This document shows, in pieces, positions 42,835 through 54,000 of a DNA stretch of 64,000 nt. The stretch is taken from positions 11,040,186 through 11,104,185 of the forward strand of contig OX442317.1 of the NCBI GenBank assembly GCA_949358305.1. Reading direction: 5' to 3'. Both the position numbers and the translations under genes were made by a program. Positions within the stretch are counted from its first letter, which is position 1. Every line of letters starts with the position of its first letter. The DNA comes from Strigamia acuminata (lineage: Eukaryota > Arthropoda > Chilopoda > Geophilomorpha > Linotaeniidae). The notes beneath the pieces were generated by a model. That model was not told the origin of the DNA. It did no database searches and worked only from the letters and a program-made list of their open reading frames with translations.

Positions 42835-44043
42835 ATGGATTTATCTAAAGAAATCATATATTGTGTCACAGTAATAAGAATCGGGTCAAACCATGACGAT
42901 GGGTTTCCTACAAATGGCTTATTGCTTTCACCAACTGAAAGCCCACCCACTCAGGCAGTGTTGGCTACACCAACTGTGATCCAACCCATTCAAGCAGGGT
43001 TGCCTACACCAACAGTGGTCAAACCCATTCGCGCAGGGGTGACTACACCAACTGTAACCCCACCCATTCGCGCAGAGTTGGGTACACCAACTGTAACCAC
43101 ACCCATTCGCGCAGAGTTGCCTACACCAACTGTAATCCCACCCATTCGCGCAGGGTTGCCTACACCAACAGTGGTCAAACCCATTTGCCCAGTGTTGCCT
43201 ACACCAACTGTAACCCCACCCATTCGCGCAGAGTTGGGTACACCAACTGCAATTCCACCCATTCGCCCAGGGATGACTACACTAACTGTAATCCCACCCA
43301 TTCGCCCAGGGGTGACTACACTAACTGTAACCCCACCCATTCGCCCTGGGGTGACTACACTAACTGTAACCCCACCCATTCGCCCAGGGGTGACTACACC
43401 AACTGTAACCCCACCAATTCGCGCAGAGTTGTGTACACCAACTGTAATTGGAACAACTCAGGGGGAAAGGCGTGTTGCACGCAATACCACCCGTGGTTTG
43501 GCAACCCCTAAACGTCCTCGTGGTCGACCTCGTATATACCCTCTGTCTAACCTAACAGAAAGATCTACACATGGTTCCCGTAGGCAGCGGCCAACACCTA
43601 ATTTAGTCACAGGCATTGTAGACGTTACCACTTCGACGCAACGTCGGCAAGCCAGACAAAACATCTCAACACCAGCGCTTGAACCACCGGGTTTCACTCT
43701 TGAAGAGAGAGGGTATTTAGCGACGCCTGATGAGTGGGGAAATATTCAAGAACAGGAACGTTTGCGTGTGATTAGGTCGCTACCGTCGGAAGTTCACACA
43801 TTGTCGTTGGAGTTCATCCGGGTTCTGAGTGATGCATCTCAAGGATTGGTGGTGCAGCAAGAGATAAATGATTCCACCTGTCAGATATGTTTTGTACACC
43901 AGTGTAACATTGTTTACAGGTGTGGTCACATGGCATGTTCTGTATGTGTGAAAAAGATGGTTGAAGTAAATGTGTTGCTGAAATGTCATATTTGTCGCAT
44001 GATAATCAAGGAGCACAGTTACCTCATTAGACTGTTTTTTTAA
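42835..44043 (+). CDS. Protein with 13-residue repeats, AT-hook and C-terminal RING domain
   Basis: ATG 42835, about 402 residues. Residues ~35-205 consist of about 14 copies of a 13-residue unit of the form PPIRAGLPTPTVT (39 bp in DNA). A following AT-hook-like KRPRGRPR would bind the minor groove of AT-rich DNA. The C-terminus is a compact RING finger (CQICF, CGHMACSVC, KCHICR) of the type found at the end of IAP proteins and viral ubiquitin ligases, followed by a short hydrophobic tail. A role as a DNA-associated E3 ligase is inferred. Whether it is viral or host is open: it lies inside the viral block and has no introns, but its composition is richer in C and P than its neighbours because of the repeats. 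Confidence 0.75.
   Translation: MDLSKEIIYCVTVIRIGSNHDDGFPTNGLLLSPTESPPTQAVLATPTVIQPIQAGLPTPTVVKPIRAGVTTPTVTPPIRAELGTPTVTTPIRAELPTPTVIPPIRAGLPTPTVVKPICPVLPTPTVTPPIRAELGTPTAIPPIRPGMTTLTVIPPIRPGVTTLTVTPPIRPGVTTLTVTPPIRPGVTTPTVTPPIRAELCTPTVIGTTQGERRVARNTTRGLATPKRPRGRPRIYPLSNLTERSTHGSRRQRPTPNLVTGIVDVTTSTQRRQARQNISTPALEPPGFTLEERGYLATPDEWGNIQEQERLRVIRSLPSEVHTLSLEFIRVLSDASQGLVVQQEINDSTCQICFVHQCNIVYRCGHMACSVCVKKMVEVNVLLKCHICRMIIKEHSYLIRLFF
42930..43440. repeat. 39-bp coding minisatellite
   Basis: Tandem 39-bp units (CCACCCATTCGCGCAG followed by a GACTACACCAACTGTAA-like part) encode the 13-residue repeats. Long frames in the other two frames and on the other strand (42990-43379, 43185-43511) are by-products. 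Confidence 0.9.
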
Positions 44044-44169
44044 ATTTATCAGTATTACAATTCTAATTCCATTTATAATTTTATTCATTTCAAATACATA
44101 AATAAATAAATAAGTTTGTGTGGGTTTGAGATAACCGCGCACTACTCGATTACAGAATATGTTAAATAT

Positions 44170-44272
44170 AAGATGCGCAATTTTAGAATGTATAAATTCA
44201 AGATGCGCAATTTTAGAATGTATAAATTCAAGATGCGCAATTTTAGAATGTATAAATTCAAGATGCACGAAT
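44170..44272. repeat. 30-bp direct repeats, three copies plus partial
   Basis: The unit AAGATGCGCAATTTTAGAAT plus GTATAAATTC is repeated exactly three times between the RING gene and the end of LEF-8. No function is evident. Confidence 0.9.
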
Positions 44273-44465
44273 CTCTTCTTATTGATTTAACTTGCGTGTT
44301 CTACTTTTTTTGGTCAGTGCGACATTTATATTATATTTTGTGCGTTTATTATAATTTGAATAAAACAGTTATGTTAATTAATTTTTCAACCGTTATGACT
44401 GATGGCTGCTTACATTATTCACATTGTAATTTTCAGCAATCAGAGCATCACAACGCAACTATAGC

Positions 44466-47192
44466 TTACATTGAAACATCCGTTATAGTAGGTTCTATAT
44501 TTAATTTTGGTGTCATATCAAATAAACGTAAATCATCCAATAGTCGTTGTGATGATGCACCCATTCGCAGGCAGGTGTTTGAATTTACCAAGACTCGAAC
44601 ATCGTCTGATCTCTCAAATAATAAATTTTCCATCGTCTTAATCGCACCGTGTCCAATTAACAATTCAGTTTCCATATTACTCAGACCTAAAGCACCCCCG
44701 TGAGGTTTTCCTTTAACCATTTGTCCAGTGAGGTCATCTTTTCGTGCTTTGTTCCCAATACAATATTCTTTTTCTCTCGCATTGTGTTGTGGTAAGATTT
44801 GAAATGACATATTTAGAATTGTCACATCCGAATCCATTCGCTCCCCGGTAATGCCATTATACACTTGGCCAGAATAGCCATTTACAAGTGTTTCATAAAG
44901 CTTTCTTGGTGCATCGTTTGATCTTTCAAACGAGTACTCTAAATACGGAAAATTGACACATTCTTGTTCTGGTAAACTGATATCCTGTTTGTTACGGTAT
45001 TTGTTTAGAGTCATTATTTTAGCATTTTTTTCTCTATTGATTCCTTCCAGGTACATGGACATTGTCTGACGTTTAATAGAAGAGGGATGTAAAAATAAAT
45101 CGGGGACACCCGTGAATTTCTCAGATTGAACAGTCGGTAAATTTTCATCTTGCATTATGGCCGTTACTATACATTTTTGACCAGTATTTGACATTAACTT
45201 GTCCCCTACTGATAAACTTTCTATGTCGCGAGTGACTACAGTAATAGTGCATCTTTTGTTATCTTTGTATATATTGTATAACTTTCTGCAAGTTTCATCC
45301 TTCCAATATATTATATACACCCCCCCCTTTGAAAGTTTAAAGTTTAATTCCATGTGAAATGTACGAAGTTCTGATACATTACTTATTTCTAGAATTACGC
45401 GATCTTTGCACAATATATCTTTAGGTAATGAATGAAACGTTATAAGTTTTTTTTCGTTTTCCTTTACTGTATATGCTATTTTGTAATGACCGTAGCGCTC
45501 TGTAGAAAACAGCCCACGCTCCACAGATGATTTTTTTACAACTATACCGTCTTCTTGATTGAGACCATTGACACACATGACAGCAGCAATACACCATGAC
45601 GTATGAAATGGAAAAGAACAGTTACTGAAGAATGGCGTTTGCGGGTGCATCAGCGACCACATTTTCGTAGGGGCAGTGAATTTACTCCTACATTCGGGGT
45701 AAAATTGTGCAGCTTGCTTATTGGTATACGAAACGTATTGAATTTTAGGTGCACTGTTGTGTTGTAAAAATGGAACTGGAAGACACGCTGGACTAAGTAT
45801 TTCATTATTTATAAAATCAAGGTACGCGTCTCCAGACAAGTTGCTCAATTCTTGAGGTGTATAATATAACCCATTTTTACATTTTTTGTACACCATACAT
45901 ACACACGAATTTATGAATAAAAAATCGTCATATTGTAATATTTCAATCGTCAGAAATTTCATCTTCAACAAAGGAATCATAATGTTGCCGCGAAATGACA
46001 TTCTCGAATGAAAAAAAAAATCGCCAAGATTAATCATCACAAAAGAAAAATTAGGCTTATATCCAAATGCTATATCCTCATCGCTATGGCTATTAATCAC
46101 TTTTATTATTTCGATGGAAGAAACTGTTAGCCAGGATACAAGAACGTTTTTGCATAGAGATAAAATACGGCCCACATTTTCTCCATCACAAGTAAAACAA
46201 GAATCAAAGAAACCAATATCTGATTTTCCCAGAGCTTGATGTTCATGCGATGTCACATTTTTTGTAATTAACTTGAAACATTCTTTAGGACAAATTAGTG
46301 ATGTAAAGTCATTTCCGACGAATAATTCCTTGTACCTATTTGAATACGTAGAGTATCCCCTGTTTATTATTTCAGTTACTCTTTTTTGTTGAAACGAATT
46401 ACCGGAAGTGCTATTATTTACCACATATCTGTTGCGGCTACTTATAGCTACCTCTATTGCACCCATATTTATATTCGTTTGCACCATATGCTCTATTGAT
46501 TTTTTCTTTTTCTGATTTACATTTTTATCTATGTCGGGGACACGCAATATTTTTTTTAACATTAAATTAGGAAACAGAAATCCTATTGAACAGAATTTCA
46601 TATTCCCCAGGTGATTCAAGTAAAACCCCGATTTCAATTTTTTTAATTCTTCGGGCTTTTTTTTTACGGAATATTTGTAGAACATCATACAGTCTTCAGT
46701 TTTGTTATAATGCGGCCGCCTATTATCCGGAGTTATCAATGTCGGACAGTAATATTGCTTCTTCTTGATAAAAAATGTTCCTGGTAACATTTGATATGCT
46801 AATGGATCGTCACGGAAAAAACAAAGTACGCATGCCAACTCCGGATAACTCTCAGACTTCCAGATATCATACGTTATAATCGTTTCGCCATATTTTTCAA
46901 ATAAATAGTGTATCTTTCCACCTATGATGTATGGAATAACGACTTTGTAGTCATTTATTTTATAACTATATTTTTTACAATTCAGTGTGTAGTTAACATT
47001 CAATTTGAAAACGTCATCAATTGCTACGTTTTCTTGTAAAACAATGCTCTGATAAAAATTTTGAAGTGAATGCGCTATTTCTGTTAAATAAAATCCACAG
47101 TTGTGCGTGCAATTAGCACATCTTTCCTTCTGCCTTTGTTCAGCAAAATAATTCGCACTAAAAATGCTACCTATCTTAAACAGACTAGTCAT
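44466..47192 (-). CDS. lef-8: LEF-8, viral RNA polymerase subunit (nudivirus/baculovirus type)
   Basis: LEF-8 is the second-largest-subunit (beta-like) component of the viral RNA polymerase that transcribes late genes. This 908-residue protein has family length and the order of beta-subunit motifs: NGLNQEDGIVVKKSSVERGL at about 542-561, GDKLMSNTGQK at about 663-673 (the GDK...GQK active-site motif), LHPSSIKRQTMSMYLEG at about 701-717, and a C-terminal GGALGLSNMETELLIGHGA. A Cys pair near the N-terminus (CANCTHNC) could bind zinc. The frame is intact with no intron. It is divergent from the helicase gene with 262 bp between them. Confidence 0.93.
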   Translation of the reverse strand: MTSLFKIGSIFSANYFAEQRQKERCANCTHNCGFYLTEIAHSLQNFYQSIVLQENVAIDDVFKLNVNYTLNCKKYSYKINDYKVVIPYIIGGKIHYLFEKYGETIITYDIWKSESYPELACVLCFFRDDPLAYQMLPGTFFIKKKQYYCPTLITPDNRRPHYNKTEDCMMFYKYSVKKKPEELKKLKSGFYLNHLGNMKFCSIGFLFPNLMLKKILRVPDIDKNVNQKKKKSIEHMVQTNINMGAIEVAISSRNRYVVNNSTSGNSFQQKRVTEIINRGYSTYSNRYKELFVGNDFTSLICPKECFKLITKNVTSHEHQALGKSDIGFFDSCFTCDGENVGRILSLCKNVLVSWLTVSSIEIIKVINSHSDEDIAFGYKPNFSFVMINLGDFFFHSRMSFRGNIMIPLLKMKFLTIEILQYDDFLFINSCVCMVYKKCKNGLYYTPQELSNLSGDAYLDFINNEILSPACLPVPFLQHNSAPKIQYVSYTNKQAAQFYPECRSKFTAPTKMWSLMHPQTPFFSNCSFPFHTSWCIAAVMCVNGLNQEDGIVVKKSSVERGLFSTERYGHYKIAYTVKENEKKLITFHSLPKDILCKDRVILEISNVSELRTFHMELNFKLSKGGVYIIYWKDETCRKLYNIYKDNKRCTITVVTRDIESLSVGDKLMSNTGQKCIVTAIMQDENLPTVQSEKFTGVPDLFLHPSSIKRQTMSMYLEGINREKNAKIMTLNKYRNKQDISLPEQECVNFPYLEYSFERSNDAPRKLYETLVNGYSGQVYNGITGERMDSDVTILNMSFQILPQHNAREKEYCIGNKARKDDLTGQMVKGKPHGGALGLSNMETELLIGHGAIKTMENLLFERSDDVRVLVNSNTCLRMGASSQRLLDDLRLFDMTPKLNIEPTITDVSM

Positions 47193-47454
47193 TTTGCACT
47201 GCTTGTTGAATCATAACTCTTAGATTAAATTATTCTTAAATAATTTTGTATATAAACACACAAATTAAATAATTAAATAATTGAGTATTAAATAGCAAGT
47301 AAATAACATTTACTTACATATTTAAAAAAAAATCAATGACAGTAAAAAGGAATTATTTTCGTTAATTGATCATAAAAACACACTATTTTTCTAGAGAACA
47401 GTCACTACTGTTTTATTCAAACTGAAACTACATAAAACGACGTGGAGAAGCAAA
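47193..47454. promoter_or_regulatory. Divergent promoter region between LEF-8 and helicase
   Basis: 262 bp of AT-rich sequence must carry the promoters of both genes. I see no certain TATA or late-promoter element. Confidence 0.4.
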
Positions 47455-49035
47455 ATGACTGATTATGATGATGATTGGAAACCAGATGTGGATGAGGATG
47501 AGGACGAGGACGAGGATGAAAATGAAGATGAAAATGAGGATGAGGATGAAAATGAGGATGAGGATGAAAATGAGGATGAAAAAGAGGATGAAAATGAGGA
47601 TGGTTACTTAAATCATAATAATGATACAGATAAATATGATCTAAATTTGGAACAGAAGAATATAGTAGACGTCTTTACAAATGAATTGCCAGCACAGAAA
47701 TGGATAATTGTTAAATCTAGACCAGGGTGTGGTAAAACTCACATTCTTAAACATTTGAACAAGACTTTAAATGAACGCATAGATGTGAAAGTTCTTGTAT
47801 TGGCCCCAACTAATCTTTCTGCAAGTAACATATCCGGTGTGACAATACATAATTTTATAGGATGTGGTTATGAATTGGTTAAATTTATTACAAGATTAGA
47901 TAATATGCGTTCTTTTTCTAAATTGTGGCTGGATGAGCATAATTTGATAATAGATGCAATCCTGGAAGAGTCACGTAACATTTACAATTTGGGTTGTTTT
48001 CATAAATCAAACACGAAGGCAGAAAAGTATTACAAACAACCGCTAATCGTCATTTTAGACGAAGTATCAATGATTTCTCTCCCATTATTTTTTACTCTGC
48101 TTGTTTATTTGAGACACTATAAAAATAAATGGTTTATTTTTTTTGGAGATGAAAATCAATTAAAACCTATTTCAAAAGTAAAATACACCATATATGATGC
48201 GATGAAAAAAATTCCTTCCAAAGATGTTTTAACTTTTCAATTGTTTAAAAATATGAGGCAGTGTCAAGACAGGTGTTTTGATTTGTTTATAAAAAATTGG
48301 CCGTGTTACACTCAACCGTTAGAAGACGAGTCAGATTTAAAGTTCGGTGGGGATGAAAATGATTTCCAATTATTACCTTTTCCTAAACTAGTTCTTTGCG
48401 GAACGAGAAAAGCAGTGGAACAAGTAAATTCTACTGCAATTAAATCCATGGAGGGAGAATTACAAATTTTTCAAGCAGAAATTAAAAATTTTTTTCCAAA
48501 AATATATTCAGATAATGACTTATTCGGTATGACAGTGTTATCACGAATATTAGAAATAAAACAAGGGTGCCAGGTAGTATGCACAAAAACATTACGTGGT
48601 CAAAATCTACGCACTAATGATGTTCTGACCATAGAAAAATGGACAATTGAGAAAAATTTTAGGATGTGTGGGATACAAGTGATTAACCAGTTTAATGCAA
48701 AATGTTTGTTAACCCCGTTTACCGAACAAATTTATAAATATAATGATTTAGGGGAAGCTGAAGAGATAGGAGAAATAGTTCAATTTCCATTACAGCTTTA
48801 TTTTGCAGCAACTGTTCACAGAATTCAAGGATGCACAATTGACACACCTACCCTCATAAAATTTAATACATTTTGGGATAATAAAACGTCAACTTTAGCT
48901 TATGTGGCTGTTAGTAGACTACGTGAAGCTCGGCAATTATATTACGACACCCATCCGTTTAATATACTGCAAAATGTAAATTTAATTAAACATGAAAAGG
49001 GAAGAAAACGAAAATGGTTTGAAGATACTAACTAA
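47455..49035 (+). CDS. Pif1/RecD-like superfamily 1 DNA helicase (nudivirus helicase-2 type)
   Basis: A 526-residue ATP-dependent DNA helicase. All key motifs are present: Walker A RPGCGKTH (residues ~89-96), motif Ia VLAPTNLSASNISGVTIHNF, Walker B ILDEVSM (~200-206), motif III FFGDENQLKPI (~229-239), and late motifs TVHRIQGCTID and YVAVSRLREA, the Pif1-type signature. The N-terminus (residues ~13-50) is an unusual run of Asp-Glu-Asn repeats, coded by a GATGAGGATGA-type repeat. Nudiviruses carry a Pif1-like second helicase in addition to the large baculovirus-type one, which fits. ATG at 47455. The PIF-3 gene follows after 37 bp on the same strand. Confidence 0.9.
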   Translation: MTDYDDDWKPDVDEDEDEDEDENEDENEDEDENEDEDENEDEKEDENEDGYLNHNNDTDKYDLNLEQKNIVDVFTNELPAQKWIIVKSRPGCGKTHILKHLNKTLNERIDVKVLVLAPTNLSASNISGVTIHNFIGCGYELVKFITRLDNMRSFSKLWLDEHNLIIDAILEESRNIYNLGCFHKSNTKAEKYYKQPLIVILDEVSMISLPLFFTLLVYLRHYKNKWFIFFGDENQLKPISKVKYTIYDAMKKIPSKDVLTFQLFKNMRQCQDRCFDLFIKNWPCYTQPLEDESDLKFGGDENDFQLLPFPKLVLCGTRKAVEQVNSTAIKSMEGELQIFQAEIKNFFPKIYSDNDLFGMTVLSRILEIKQGCQVVCTKTLRGQNLRTNDVLTIEKWTIEKNFRMCGIQVINQFNAKCLLTPFTEQIYKYNDLGEAEEIGEIVQFPLQLYFAATVHRIQGCTIDTPTLIKFNTFWDNKTSTLAYVAVSRLREARQLYYDTHPFNILQNVNLIKHEKGRKRKWFEDTN

Positions 49036-49072
49036 ATGATGAAATGAGAAAATTAATTTTTTTTAAAAAAAA

Positions 49073-49726
49073 ATGTTCAACTACTTGTCAAATTTCACCA
49101 GAAACATAACTGGTAAGTGTATTAATTTCTCTCATTTAGTGAAAATCGTACATTTAATCTTTATTCTTATTGAAATATTAATCATTCTACGATTAACATG
49201 TTCTTTGGTTCAACCGAAATTAAATAAGAAAATATCATTTCTTCCCAAGTACCTATTAACAACGACTCCTAAAACCGACTGTCTGAATATAGTGACAACC
49301 TGCAAAGATGATTTAGGTTGTTTGGAAAATTGTATGCAATATCCAGTCAACAAATGGAAATGCTTTGATAAATTATGTGTTCCTGCAACAAAACTTGAGT
49401 ATAACAAAAGTACTTGTAACCTGAGCCACGGAGGCGTAATTATCTTTGATGCAAAATTATTTAAATTAGATTGCATATGTCAATATCCAGAATACTATTT
49501 TGGACCATCGTGTGAAACCAGTAATCCATTACATTGCATGAATGGTACTATTAGCGATTTTTATTTAAATTACATTGATGTGGTCGACTTTTCTTATTGC
49601 CAATGCAAACTTGGCTATAAAAAAATATTTAAATCTATTCATAATTCAAAAAGGAAAATTCCTATTTGTATTCACAAAAACATTAGCCAAATTTTTGAAA
49701 ATCGTAAATTTCAATCCAGCATTTAA
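49073..49726 (+). CDS. pif-3: PIF-3-like per os infectivity factor
   Basis: 217 residues, the usual length for PIF-3, an envelope protein of the oral entry complex. It has one hydrophobic anchor near the N-terminus (VKIVHLIFILIEILIILRL, residues ~24-42) and a Cys-rich ectodomain with regularly spaced cysteines (TTCKDDLGCLENC, WKCFDKLC, DCICQYPEYYFGPSC, YCQCKLGYKK). The assignment rests on size, anchor position and Cys pattern, so it is less certain than PIF-1. It lies 37 bp downstream of the helicase gene and could be co-expressed with it. The frame is intact. Confidence 0.78.
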   Translation: MFNYLSNFTRNITGKCINFSHLVKIVHLIFILIEILIILRLTCSLVQPKLNKKISFLPKYLLTTTPKTDCLNIVTTCKDDLGCLENCMQYPVNKWKCFDKLCVPATKLEYNKSTCNLSHGGVIIFDAKLFKLDCICQYPEYYFGPSCETSNPLHCMNGTISDFYLNYIDVVDFSYCQCKLGYKKIFKSIHNSKRKIPICIHKNISQIFENRKFQSSI

Positions 49727-51033
49727 CCAGACATAATAAAAAAGTACAAGTTTTGTAATTTATTCTGTTTCTCTTTTCTTTCTAAATATTAACTCTTTCA
49801 TCGCTTTTTCAATTTAAAACAAAATGCATTTCTATCAAAACATCTATTATATTTGTTAATCCATGACATTTTAGTTTCATCAATATCTAACCCAAATTAA
49901 AATGATATAAAAGTAAAAATAAAAATATTTAAATTTAATTTTCATATGCGAACCTGGAATACTCAATTAACTATGGAATAGAAGAATTTATTACACAACG
50001 AAAAGATTTAATTAAATAAAACTATCTTTGTCTTCGCACTGCAATAATATATGCTTGCCAATACTGTAGCTACATACAATGTAGATAACTTATACATGTA
50101 GCAGTGAACATTTAATGTAGAAACATTCCTGTCTGTTTTTAGCTATCTTATGTAAACATTTTTTTTGGAATATTGTTTCATAAAGTACAAGTAGTTACAA
50201 AAAGGTTAAACAACAATATGCATCATTCAACCTTGACTAACATGTGTATTGCGGACAAATTTACGTATACAGGTTGAAGAGTAAAAAGTTACTTTTTTTT
50301 CAAGTGTCACATTGGCTGTATGTAGATCATAAAGATTCTCATATTTTAATGAGGACGTTTTAGAAAAAAGTCTGAAACCTAGCTTATTTCTACTCAAAAG
50401 AATTTTTCTCATACATGGTGTGATGTTTGGTATTTATTTCAACTCTGCTGTGCGCCCCAGTGTCTATAAATGTATGTATACACATTGCATGCTCTGCATC
50501 TGTTCAAAGGATTGTTTAGGTGAGTGTGCTTCTGAAACACAGTACCACGTTTGTCAGATGGCGACACATCTACCTCAATAGACACTTCTTAAAAGTCCAT
50601 TGATGTAATGCCCCTTGACTCCACTCACAAAAATGTGACGTATTTTGAAACTGCATTGCAGGTGGGATGTCAATGTGGTGATTTTGTAATCATTGACAGA
50701 AATTTATTAGCCCACACATAACTTCACTCACTTGTCAGCAACAACTTAACTCCACCACCATACAAAACCATTGAGAAGCTGTTTTTTTTTTTACTTTTTT
50801 ATTATATATTTCATTTTACACTTTGGACATTTCCTAAATTTAACTAAACTAAATTAAATTAAATTAAATTAAATTAAATTGAATTCCACAAACATAAAAA
50901 TGTTTTAAAATACAAAGACTGGAAGAAAACGAAGTGAACGTCATTGAGAACGTATTCAAATGACCTGAAACGTGAATGGTGAACATATTCACATGTTATT
51001 GAACGATTTGCAATACTGTATCGTGGGCACCGT
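49727..51033. other. Intergenic region, no gene seen
   Basis: About 1.3 kb of AT-rich sequence with an (AAATT)n microsatellite at about 50850-50880. No coding frame with support is seen. Confidence 0.4.
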
Positions 51034-54000
51034 TTATTTTCTTTTCTTTCCTTCTGTTTTATCTTTCCTATTCAGCTCATCTGTCTTTTCACTCAATCTT
51101 TTAATTGGAAATTTGAGCAAAATTTCCAATTCTGGAGTATTTTGTATAACTTGGGCGATATAATCTTTCTTGGACAGTTGACCACATTTCAAAGACGCAT
51201 CTTTTAAGTGCGTTGCAATAGCGGCAGTTTCTGGTATTAAGTAAGTTTGTTTTATTTTAGGATTAAATTCAACTAAAGGAATTAATTTTACTGCCTTATA
51301 AATATCTGAGATGCTATATTTAAATTCAGCTCGTATTTTGGGGCCGAAATTTCTCATAGCATACTCTATATGATGCAGTTGTGGAGCTTGCATATATCTT
51401 TTTGGTACAAAATACTTATCTATCAATACCTTTAGCCCGGAATTCCCTGCCATTGTATTGTCGCCATGCTCATCAGCTTCTGTGCTATACTCTGACGTAT
51501 TTGTTCCGTCGTTGAATTCGCTGTCTGTTTCGCTCGTATCTGACATAAATTTTTTTGTTGCAGCTGCACGTTTTAAGGGTTCGCGCTTTGTAGATTTAGC
51601 CGTCGATGTCGATCTGGTTACGGGATGTGTAACTTTACTGCCATTGCTACTTGTACTTCCACTATTACTGGAACTTGATAATCCGTCATCGGTAGAGATA
51701 ATATCTTGCTCTGACGCTAGACTCATTTGTCTCTTTACTTCATCACTTATTACTTTAGGTGTGTAAAATAGTAATGGCGATAGTTTAACATCAGTTTGGA
51801 TTATATGTTCTATTTCGTTGAACGTGCTATTCATACCAATCATTCCCTTTCCAATTAGTTCATCTTTTATTATTTTTTTATCATTAGCTTTAATAGAAGA
51901 CGGAGTGAATGTTTTGACTTTGTCAGTAGTATTTAATTCTACCATGCCATCAATAAATTTTTGTACGCAGTCATAATCACATTCTTTTTCGTGTTGCGCT
52001 TTGTATTCTGCATTGTTTTTTAACTTATTTTCGACGTATTCATAACCAGGGGCTATACCGTATTTATTAACAGGAAATACTTTAAATATAAACTTATCGA
52101 TATCGGTATCATAAATACCTTCCACTGTTTTCTGTTGCGTTTGTGAGTTTTCAAGTAATAGCAGATCGTCATCTACTTCATCTATACGTTTTCCATATTC
52201 TACAAGGTCTTCTGTATTCATATTGATATTATGTATTAATGCTTTCATTACTATTTTATTTTCTATATCATCAGAACCACTAATAAATGGTAAATCTAAT
52301 TCTTCTGCGAGCATCACTATTGCATCCGCCAATTCTTTGTCTGTCAACCGATTAACATAATATTTATTTGCTGTTGACTCTTTGTGGTTCATTATTTGTG
52401 CAAGATTTGGAACGATGGACTTTGGAAAAACACGTCGGCGCATCTTAGTAGAAATCCACGTTCTTATTAGTGTAGATGTCATAGCTGTAGAATGTCCACT
52501 TTTTTTCCATATTGACCTAATAAGTTTGTTTCCATGACTTGTTGAGATACCCTCTCCGGATGCATGGACAACAAATAACTGAAATTCTTTCTTATTTTTA
52601 TGTGCAGGCATGTCTTCAGCTTTTGGCCGAATAAAATTGTAAAAGTTTTTATATTGATCGTACAGCGTCTGCGGCATGGGTAATTGAGCTTTACCATATT
52701 CTGTTAGGGTTTTGTGTTCTTTTACATAGATAATCCTAAAATTCCCAGTCTTTTTTGCTGCAAAAAATTCATGGACTTTCATATGGCAAACAGTTCCCAT
52801 ACGATTAAAACACCCAAACAGTTCACGTAAAATCAAATATCCTTGTATTTCATTATATTTTTGAGTGTTAACTTTAGTAATTTCTTTTAGATTGAGGAGA
52901 AATGTTTGAATTTTCCCGACTGGTTGGCTGTGTATAAACGACTTTACATCTTCACTTTTAATTGCTTTCTCTGATTTTTCATCTATAACTTCTATTTCAC
53001 GGAGTCGAATATCTCTCTTGAAATTTTTTAACCACCCCGGCATTTCCTGTCTCATGTATTTTATTTGGTCTTTTGGAACGTTTAATAACTGACCATTCAT
53101 TTTTGATTGATTTATAAAAGACATATAATGCTGTATCGCAAAACCAACCTTTTGCTGTGTTTTTGGTTTTAACTCCTTGATTAGATCATTATCGATCCAG
53201 CACGTTAGGACATTATTCGCTGTAAATGCTGTTTCCGGTACATTAATTTGCGTCGGATCATTGTTGAGTGTCTTGCTGAGACATATTAAAATTTTTTTTA
53301 ACGATGTACAATATGCCTTAGCAGTACCAGGCAGCACATTTTTTCCACGTTTGCTCTGAAGAAACACACAAAAATCTTCCATCGTATTAAACAAATTTAC
53401 AATTTTCTTTTCCCCAGTTGGAGTAGACACCTCAGCATCATCTGTTGATTGGAGTATTTTATCATCATCGTCGTCATCATCAGTTGTATCAGTTTCTACT
53501 TTCTCCTTAACATCTCTACCTCTCAGACGAAAAACAGATTCTTTTTTTACTTTGCTATTCCTTAATTTAGTTGCATCTTTTAGAATCTGTTGATATTCCT
53601 CTGATTCTGATAAAGCTGGATGCACTTTTTTTATGTGTCTATCTAAACGGCTATACTTTTTTTTACATTCCATACACTCCCTGTAACTACTCTTGTCTTT
53701 ACTTTTACGTTTGTACGTTTCGTCATACTTTTTGATTTCTTCAACAGTGAAGTTATGTGGCTCATTTTTTAAGTGGTCATTCAAATCTCGAAAGTGCTGA
53801 TTACACACTCTACATAATTTCGCTCCCGTAGTTCTTTTCCGTTTCCGTCCACTTATTATCGTGCTCGCCGTACTACTCCCGCTACCATCGGAAGACGATG
53901 ACGTTGATTGTTCACTTTGTCTCTTGGAGAAAAGGGGCTCTAAATTTGCCGATATCATTATTTCATCTTTTTGAACATTTGTTAAATTTTGGTGTTTAAT

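Noticed and set aside
42990-43511. Long antisense and alternative-frame ORFs over the RING gene
   Set aside because: They are by-products of the 39-bp repeat, whose length is divisible by three and keeps several frames open.
44116-44703. 195-codon plus-strand frame
   Set aside because: It runs over a 30-bp repeat and then antisense to the 3' end of LEF-8; no coding character of its own.
28676-49726. Whole window considered as a free viral genome
   Set aside because: Spliced host-type genes, satellites and a copia insertion with target duplication fit a host chromosome better. A free virus carrying some of these is not fully excluded.
28676-49726. White spot syndrome virus-like (nimavirus) origin
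   Set aside because: PIF proteins are shared with nimaviruses, but LEF-8 with a Pif1-like helicase points to the nudivirus side.
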